The notes beneath the pieces were generated by a model. The model had not been told where the DNA came from and did no database searches. It saw nothing but the letters and a program-made list of their open reading frames with translations. From an uncultured Lachnospiraceae bacterium (GTDB lineage: Bacteria > Bacillota > Clostridia > Lachnospirales > Lachnospiraceae): a DNA stretch of 64,000 bases. Where the stretch lies: contig CAJKWK010000009.1 in assembly GCA_905203555.1 (NCBI GenBank), positions 1 to 64,000 of the forward strand, written 5' to 3'. Made by a program: the position numbers and the translations under genes. Shown piece after piece: positions 58,595 to 64,000 of this stretch (within the stretch, counting starts at the first letter, position 1; every line of letters starts with the position of its first letter).

Positions 58595-61033
58595 TTATTT
58601 ACAATATCCTATAAACGCATTGCCGCCTCCGGCAACCATCTGAGACATCTCATCCTGCATCACTGTATGCATCTCTCCATCGTCGGGATTCACATACGTT
58701 ACCGTATCCATTCCATACCCGGTCAGTAAAATCGCATGACTGCTGTCTGTCATCGCAATAACCGGCATTCCCTTATTGATAATATACAGCACCTGGCTAA
58801 GCGTACAGCCGGTCAAATCCATCCGTTTCGCACCGAATTGTTCCATATAATTCACACATGCATCATAAGAAGATTCTCCCTCTGCCTTTACAAATGCCTG
58901 CGTATCTGTATAGTACTCCAGATCTCGATTGCCTTTTTCCCATACATACGCCTGTTCAGAAGAAATAACAACGCCGGAAATCTGCTCCGCCTTCTGAATC
59001 GCATACGCCGCTTTATCATAAACTCCTACCAGTTCACCCACACCGTATACGTAATATTTATTCATCTTTTTCTTATCATCAAAAGAAATCGTAACCGCAT
59101 CCTCTACACTCACTAACTTAGGACGTAAAATCCGAAGCGTCCGATCCTTAATCTCTTCCTTCAAGACAAATTTCTGCTGTTTTCCTTTCCGTTCAGAAGA
59201 AAATGTCTCCAAGGTCACTCCCCGGTCTTCCCGCTCTTCATTACTTGTAATATAATCCGGACTGGTTCCGGTGTACACCTGTTCCGTTTTTGTCACACGA
59301 TTGATCGTCACCAGATTTTTTTCCACAAGAATATCCGAGATATACACCCCTTCCTGCGAATATTTCTTCAATGATTCATTGGAAGAACCAAAAATTTCCA
59401 ATTCATACAGCGGTGTCACATCTTCTCCGGCAACGGTTGTCCCCTGATCCTCTGCACGCAGATAGCCACAGATAAAATCATTTTTAATAAATCCCAGCGG
59501 CCGTACATAAGCCCCCTCCGGAGCTTCCACCTCATACGTTTTTCCGGTTTCCAGATTCATAACACAGACCTTTTTCGCAGTATTCAGATCGCCTTCCGCC
59601 TGATATGCCAGCAAATGTCCATCTTCAGACACCACATACTGACCTTCTGTCAGCTGTTTTGCCAGTTCCTCCTGCATTCCATCAGAAACATCCACCTGGT
59701 ACAGCACACCGCCCGCCAGAACATATAACTGCCGATCTTTCTGATTATAATATACCATTTTGCCCAATTCATCTTTTGCAATCACAAATGACTTGGTACT
59801 TGGAATAAATGCAATTTCATTGACTGCATTTTTTTCAATATCAAAGTAATACACATTGACCCCGACTTTTCCCTCATGGGTTCCCCGGTTCATATACCCA
59901 TACACTGCAAAAGTCGTACTGCCATTCTCTTCCATACTGATAATGCGGACCTCATGAGCATCATTTCGACTTCTGCCGTCACGTCCCTCTGTATTCGTAA
60001 AACTAAATACCAGCGACAATTCATTCGACTTCACATCATACGTCCATAATTCCCGTTCCTGAACAAAAGAAATTACCGTTCCTTTTTTATTCGCCTCGTA
60101 GTCCACATCTTCATCTGTCATACCAAGCAAAATACTATTTTCATTTATCGTCTGATTTGTTCCGTCAAAAATCTGATTCATAGTTCGGTTATAGTCCAGC
60201 AGATACATCTTTTGCTGGCTGCATCTGACGCGGAAAAACTCCTTCACATGAAACGTTTCCTTCTCCCCGGAATCGCCTTTACATATCACACGATAATCCG
60301 CAAGCAGCGAAGTATACATACTATTGCTTTCTTTGATGCTCCAATCCACTTCCGTAGAAACTTCTGGTTTCAGATCTCCCCACTGAATATGCGTAATATC
60401 GGAATGAATGTTCACTGTCTGATAAGTAGTATTATCGCTCTCTTCACCCGGCTCAAGATATTCTCCCAATGACTCGCCCGTTCCAGTAATTGCCTTCTCA
60501 TGAAAACTCTGTGCAAACGTCAGACACTCATTCAGCCACAGACCTTTTTGTTTTTCAATGCGCGTATAGAAATATACCGTTTCATCGCTTCCGGTCTGCA
60601 TTACCACTTTTAAAACAGACTCCTGTGCACCATCTGCAAAACCATCATTCAACTCCAGCATCACATTTGTTCCGGAGATATCCTTCACCAGCTTTCTAAT
60701 ATACGTTGTCTCCCCATCCAACGAACAGACTTCATAACGGATACTTTGGATATCCTGTCCATTTCGCTGCAGATTCATTGTCAATGCCCCATCATCCGGT
60801 ACCGGTGTAATCGTATCACGCATCGCTGTGATATCCATTTCATCCGTATATCCGGTCAATGTATTCATGGCTTGATTTTCCACCATAAACGAAACCTGTG
60901 GCAACGTCGGGTCGCTCAATCCTACCGTACGGTCATCTGTCCCCCGATTTGTCAGCAGAGAGCTCACCACCAGTGCCGCAACAAATACAATCAGCAAAAC
61001 ACCCGCTCTCTTCCATCTGTTTCTTTTTTTCAT
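58595..61033 (-). CDS. Large exported membrane-anchored protein with a propeller-like domain and C39-like C terminus
   Basis: An 812-residue protein with one N-terminal membrane helix (about 9-28) and the rest outside. Residues of about 330-640 contain repeated beta-strand units like a propeller (VVSEDGHLLAYQAEG, LYVLAGGVLYQVDVSDG). The last 100 residues resemble the second half of C39-type peptidases (LSQVLYIINKGMPVIAM, DSSHAILLTGYG, YVNPDDG) with His and Asp present, but the Cys-bearing first half is not recognisable. I infer a non-proteolytic or diverged domain. No known function. Confidence 0.75.
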   Translation of the reverse strand: MKKRNRWKRAGVLLIVFVAALVVSSLLTNRGTDDRTVGLSDPTLPQVSFMVENQAMNTLTGYTDEMDITAMRDTITPVPDDGALTMNLQRNGQDIQSIRYEVCSLDGETTYIRKLVKDISGTNVMLELNDGFADGAQESVLKVVMQTGSDETVYFYTRIEKQKGLWLNECLTFAQSFHEKAITGTGESLGEYLEPGEESDNTTYQTVNIHSDITHIQWGDLKPEVSTEVDWSIKESNSMYTSLLADYRVICKGDSGEKETFHVKEFFRVRCSQQKMYLLDYNRTMNQIFDGTNQTINENSILLGMTDEDVDYEANKKGTVISFVQERELWTYDVKSNELSLVFSFTNTEGRDGRSRNDAHEVRIISMEENGSTTFAVYGYMNRGTHEGKVGVNVYYFDIEKNAVNEIAFIPSTKSFVIAKDELGKMVYYNQKDRQLYVLAGGVLYQVDVSDGMQEELAKQLTEGQYVVSEDGHLLAYQAEGDLNTAKKVCVMNLETGKTYEVEAPEGAYVRPLGFIKNDFICGYLRAEDQGTTVAGEDVTPLYELEIFGSSNESLKKYSQEGVYISDILVEKNLVTINRVTKTEQVYTGTSPDYITSNEEREDRGVTLETFSSERKGKQQKFVLKEEIKDRTLRILRPKLVSVEDAVTISFDDKKKMNKYYVYGVGELVGVYDKAAYAIQKAEQISGVVISSEQAYVWEKGNRDLEYYTDTQAFVKAEGESSYDACVNYMEQFGAKRMDLTGCTLSQVLYIINKGMPVIAMTDSSHAILLTGYGMDTVTYVNPDDGEMHTVMQDEMSQMVAGGGNAFIGYCK

Positions 61034-61053
61034 GTTCCATAATCCCCTTATAT

Positions 61054-62208
61054 TTATTCCATCAATTGTCCCAAAGTTGGTCTGACTTCCAGAAATGCCT
61101 CACATTTTTGTATCTCTTCCAGCTTTTTCTGCCGCATCTCCTCTGTTTGTCCCGCCTGTTTTACTGCACGCAGCAGAATATTCTTCGGCGTATGTTCCAT
61201 ATCAATAAATTCCAACACCTGCACATGATATCCGGCATGCTCCAAATATTCTGCACGCAAGCCATCCGTCACCAGTGCGGCAAACCGTTCTTTCAAAAGA
61301 CCATATCGCATCACCGGCGCCAGAATCTCATTTTTCATTTGGCCATTTAACTCATGCTGACAACAAGGCACAGACAAAATCACCTTTGCATCCCAGCTAA
61401 TTGCTTTTGCAAGAGCATAATCTGTTGCCGTATCGCATGCATGCAGAGTGACCACCATATCAACTGTATCCACACCATCATAATCAGCAATATCGCCCTC
61501 CAAAAATGTCAGCTTTTCATATCCGTATTTTTCCGCAAGCGCACTGCAATGCCGGATCACATCCGCTTTAAGATCCAAACCAATAATACGAATATCATAA
61601 TGTTTCAGCACATGCAGATAATAATACATTGCAAATGTTAGATATGACTTCCCACATCCAAAATCCAAAATCGTTACTTCCTGTTTCTTGTTCAGCTGCG
61701 GCAGGATATCTTCAATAAACTCCAGAAAACGGTTGATCTGACGGAACTTATCAAACTTTGTCCGAACAATCTTCCCCTCCTGCGTCATCACGCCGAGATC
61801 CTGCAAAAACGGCACCGGAATTCCTTCCTCCAAAATATACCGCTTTCTGCGATTGTGGGAAATATCAGAGCACGCCGCCGTTCTCCCCTCGACCTTTCGT
61901 TTCTGAATCGTCACCTTCCCCTTTTTACTGACCAAAACTGTATAATCCATTTCTCCGGATGAAAGCTGCATCTGCCGGAACTCGCCCATCGCATGATCCA
62001 TTCGCTGCACCGCTTCCTGAATCTCCAGATTCTCATGAAACACCTGTGTCTTTGTAAACGATTCGCACTGAATCATCCTCACGCCCCTGATCTCTACCGG
62101 GCGAACCTTGATTTTTAAAATCCCTTCCTTCGTACGCGGATTACTGATAACCGCCTGGATAAACTGCTCATTTAAAGTATTTTTCAAAAGCATTTCTATT
62201 TCGTTCAT
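61054..62208 (-). CDS. Class I SAM-dependent methyltransferase
   Basis: A 384-residue methyltransferase resembling the Methyltransf_32 group. Residues 1-170 form an N-terminal domain without a clear name. Motif I is ILDFGCGKSYLTF near 176-188, followed by GLDLKADVIRHC, then VVTLHACDTATD and the cysteine pair in VPCCQHEL, typical of the group. The substrate is unknown; RNA is often proposed. It follows the exported-protein gene's start by 20 bases but on the same strand upstream, so both may be one transcript. Confidence 0.85.
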   Translation of the reverse strand: MNEIEMLLKNTLNEQFIQAVISNPRTKEGILKIKVRPVEIRGVRMIQCESFTKTQVFHENLEIQEAVQRMDHAMGEFRQMQLSSGEMDYTVLVSKKGKVTIQKRKVEGRTAACSDISHNRRKRYILEEGIPVPFLQDLGVMTQEGKIVRTKFDKFRQINRFLEFIEDILPQLNKKQEVTILDFGCGKSYLTFAMYYYLHVLKHYDIRIIGLDLKADVIRHCSALAEKYGYEKLTFLEGDIADYDGVDTVDMVVTLHACDTATDYALAKAISWDAKVILSVPCCQHELNGQMKNEILAPVMRYGLLKERFAALVTDGLRAEYLEHAGYHVQVLEFIDMEHTPKNILLRAVKQAGQTEEMRQKKLEEIQKCEAFLEVRPTLGQLME

Positions 62209-62244
62209 AATCTTTTCCTTGTCACTTTATTCTTTATTATAATT

Positions 62245-62300
62245 ATATTCTTAAAATGATATCCTCAAAATTATATTTTTGAATCCATATTCTCAAATCA
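62245..62300 (-). repeat. Four 14-bp tandem repeats straddling the pdxK stop codon
   Basis: Units ATATTCTTAAAATG, ATATCCTCAAAATT, ATATTTTTGAATCC and ATATTCTCAAATCA start at 62245, 62259, 62273 and 62287. The last unit contains the stop codon of the kinase gene. Confidence 0.65.
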
Positions 62301-63159
62301 ACATTCCAAGATGCTTTTCAAAATCGGCGCCTTCATTTCTCTGTACCTTTGCCTTCTCCGAATCACGCATCGCCTTCCAGATAAAACTTCCGGCAAGCTC
62401 CACCGTATCAAACACATCGTCACCTCTTGCAATCCCTCCTGCAACAACCGATGCAAACAAATCACCTGTTCCCGAAAAGCTCCCTCCGATATACGGAAAT
62501 GCAGACAGCTCCGCACGCCCTTTCGTCACCGTAAGGTTCCCGATCTTCATCCGCTGCTCTGCTTGCTCCCGGAATCGGATCCCGGTCACAATTACCGTTT
62601 CACACCCTTTTGCAAGCAATTGCTCAGCAAGCTGCGTAATCCGTTTCAACAAACGCGTATTCTCCCCTTGCACTTCCCGCATAACAGCATCATAATCTGT
62701 ATCTGTCAGCAGACACAATTCCATAAAATTCGGTGTCACCACATCCGCACACGCTGCCAGCTCCTTCATTTCAGAAAGCAATCGATCGGTGCAAAAAGAA
62801 AATCGTTTTCCCTCATCGCCCATAATCGGGTCTACCAGAAGAAATGTTTTTTTCTCCTCTTTCTTATAAAACGTATCCAGAAATCGAAAAATCTGCTGAA
62901 TCTGTGCTTCACTTCCTACAAATCCTGTGTAAATTCCATCAAAACACACGCCCATCTTTTCCCATTCCTGACGAAAATATTCCATTTTTTCTGTATAATC
63001 ATCGCAATAAAAACTCGGATATCCGGTCTGTGCGCTCAAGACCGCCGTCGGCAGCGGACAAGGCTGAACTCCCATGGCAGAAATCACCGGCAGCGCTGCT
63101 GTCAATGAACATCTTCCGAATCCGGATAAATCATTTATTACGGCTATTTTTTTACTCAT
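62293..63159 (-). CDS. pdxK: Pyridoxamine kinase
   Basis: A 288-residue ribokinase-fold kinase for pyridoxal, pyridoxine or pyridoxamine salvage. VINDLSGFGRCSLTAALPVISAMGVQPCPLPTAVLS is the family N terminus; the ATP/phosphate motif reads GSFSGTGDLFAS near residue 228. Alone in its unit, with no other vitamin B6 gene beside it. Confidence 0.93.
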   Translation of the reverse strand: MSKKIAVINDLSGFGRCSLTAALPVISAMGVQPCPLPTAVLSAQTGYPSFYCDDYTEKMEYFRQEWEKMGVCFDGIYTGFVGSEAQIQQIFRFLDTFYKKEEKKTFLLVDPIMGDEGKRFSFCTDRLLSEMKELAACADVVTPNFMELCLLTDTDYDAVMREVQGENTRLLKRITQLAEQLLAKGCETVIVTGIRFREQAEQRMKIGNLTVTKGRAELSAFPYIGGSFSGTGDLFASVVAGGIARGDDVFDTVELAGSFIWKAMRDSEKAKVQRNEGADFEKHLGMLI

Positions 63160-63249
63160 AACGACCCTCTTTTCATAAAAGCAAAATGCTCCTTATTAAA
63201 GAATGCCGTTTTTTCCCAAAATTGTCAAGTGCCCCTTAATATACAATCA

Positions 63250-63297
63250 AAAAAATCACCGTCCCCGAAGCTCCAGTGTCTTCAAAAACAGTGATTT
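63250..63297 (-). terminator. Terminator of tRNA-Lys
   Basis: AAATCAC pairs with GTGATTT around a 30-base loop and leads into seven T on the minus strand. Confidence 0.6.
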
Positions 63298-63302
63298 CCT
63301 AG

Positions 63303-63375
63303 TGCGCGATCAGGGGCTCGAACCCTGGACACCCTGATTAAGAGTCAGGTGCTCTACCAACTGAGCTAATCGCGC
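63303..63375 (-). tRNA. tRNA-Lys (CUU)
   Basis: Complete 73-nt cloverleaf on the minus strand: GCGCGAT acceptor, TAGCTCAG D arm, anticodon loop CTCTTAA (anticodon CTT) and T arm GGGTTCGAGCCC. CCA is not encoded. Confidence 0.97.
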
Positions 63376-63416
63376 ATATTCAATTTTCTTTATCCTTCTC
63401 GGATAACGCAAGACAT

Positions 63417-63445
63417 ATTATATCGAATACTTTAGAAAAATGCAA
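63417..63445 (-). promoter_or_regulatory. Promoter of tRNA-Lys
   Basis: TTGCAT, a 17-base spacer and TATAAT on the minus strand; a leader hairpin TTATCC-GAGAA-GGATAA lies between it and the tRNA. Confidence 0.75.
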
Positions 63446-63597
63446 GCCTTTTTTTACATTTTTTTATTCTTTTTGCAAGTTTTTTTGTTTTTCTATTTTA
63501 TTTTTATATCTAAACATACCTTCTTAGCTTTTTTACAGCTCCTTTTCTCTTTTTTTCAAAGATCTCAGGAGCTGTATTTGACAAAATAGTTTGCACC

Positions 63598-63918
63598 CTA
63601 TTGGATTTTTGACAGCACCATCCGGACCAGAGTCTCCCGGTTCAACAAGCCGCTGGCGGCCAGCACCGCTTTTCCATTTATAAACACAACAAATGTTGGA
63701 ACAATCCCTACCTCAAATTCCCCCGCCAGTTGGGAAGACTCTTCTATTTCAATCTGACATACCTTAAAAATACCTTCGTATGTCCCGGCTATTTCTTCGA
63801 CAACATCTTCCATCATTGCACACTTGCTGCACCATTTTGCATAAAACTCAACCAGCACCGGAAGCTGACAGTCCAAAACTTCTCTTTGATAATTTTCCTC
63901 ATTGACTTTTACTTTCAT
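63598..63918 (-). CDS. Thioredoxin family protein
   Basis: A 106-residue thioredoxin fold. The active site reads WCSKC instead of the usual WCGPC, and the cis-proline loop is GIVPTFVVF. With both cysteines present it should be redox active; the Ser-Lys pair will shift its potential, so the partner may differ from ordinary thioredoxin reductase. AAGGTGG precedes the start. A gene fragment reading the same way ends 13 bases upstream. Confidence 0.92.
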   Translation of the reverse strand: MKVKVNEENYQREVLDCQLPVLVEFYAKWCSKCAMMEDVVEEIAGTYEGIFKVCQIEIEESSQLAGEFEVGIVPTFVVFINGKAVLAASGLLNRETLVRMVLSKIQ

Positions 63919-63931
63919 TTTACACCACCTT

Positions 63932-64000
63932 CTATCTGCATCTTCCGCTCTGACACCTGTTTCGATTCAGAATCCGGCTCACTTCATCAAAAGAATATTT
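63932..64000 (-). CDS. C-terminal end of an open reading frame cut by the window edge
   Basis: 22 sense codons run from the window edge to a TAG at 63932-63934, ending SFDEVSRILNRNRCQSGRCR. The two cysteines near the end recall redox or iron-sulfur proteins, which would suit the thioredoxin next to it. Too short to identify. Confidence 0.4.
   Translation of the reverse strand, partial: KYSFDEVSRILNRNRCQSGRCR

Noticed and set aside
63535..63575. ACAGCTCC/GGAGCTGT inverted repeat as terminator of the thioredoxin gene
   Set aside because: On the minus strand it is followed by A residues, not T, and the loop is 25 bases. Left as an unexplained dyad.

Overview
The window looks like the chromosome of a spore-forming, low-to-mid GC Clostridia, most probably Lachnospiraceae (the Ruminococcus gnavus/torques, Dorea or Blautia neighbourhood). 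The reasons are the sporulation genes (yabP, yabQ, spoIIE-like, cotS), a class B sortase, a membrane protein set cvpA-DUF5711-LysM, an Rpn-type nuclease remnant, AAGGAGG-type ribosome binding sites and TTGACA/TATAAT promoters. The genus is inference. Most genes lie on the minus strand. I saw no prophage, CRISPR array or complete insertion sequence; the only mobile remnant is a 3' fragment of an Rpn-family gene.

Layout. 1-6 kb: a protease-like protein that has lost its catalytic triad, then mutS2 and a two-component system on the plus strand. 6-10 kb: gdpP-rplI-dnaB, preceded by a hairpin-rich intergenic segment. 10-16.1 kb: a GH3 glucosidase, then the rpsF-ssb-rpsR operon with a compact folded leader, DUF951, sortase B and a LUD-domain protein. 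16-22 kb: a HAD phosphatase and an overlapping operon of LRR protein, pseudo-metallopeptidase/VWA protein, MoxR ATPase and AEC transporter. 22-27 kb: an AraC-controlled sugar module (DUF4867 protein, fucose/arabinose-type isomerase, xylulokinase). 27.5-30 kb: tRNA-Glu and tRNA-Cys, a divergent SDR/TetR pair and a CsoR-family metal sensor with a long histidine tail. 30-35 kb: a five-gene dipeptide/nickel-type ABC importer. 35-39.5 kb: upp, tRNA-Ala and cvpA-DUF5711-LysM.

39.7-51 kb is the largest housekeeping block: hup, rqcP, yabP, yabQ, divIC, spoIIE-like, tilS, hpt and ftsH follow the order known from Bacillus subtilis, extended here by a GH13 amylase and metG. 51-58 kb: cotS, cca, a yhaN/yhaO-type nuclease pair and asnS. 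58-64 kb: queT under a preQ1-type riboswitch, a large exported protein, a methyltransferase, pyridoxamine kinase, tRNA-Lys and a thioredoxin.

The observations most worth following are: (1) a conserved 35-bp element present three times, each time beside a terminator hairpin (36021, 39608, 49165); (2) the LRR / pseudo-metallopeptidase-VWA / MoxR / AEC operon; (3) the histidine-tailed CsoR protein next to the nickel/peptide-type importer; (4) three short tandem-repeat arrays (16, 19 and 14 bp) that abut or straddle stop codons; (5) a SpoIIE phosphatase lacking its membrane domain; (6) a likely leaderless tilS transcript; and (7) a 24-nt pseudoknot-capable rpsF leader. All functional statements come from reading motifs by eye; no database search was run.
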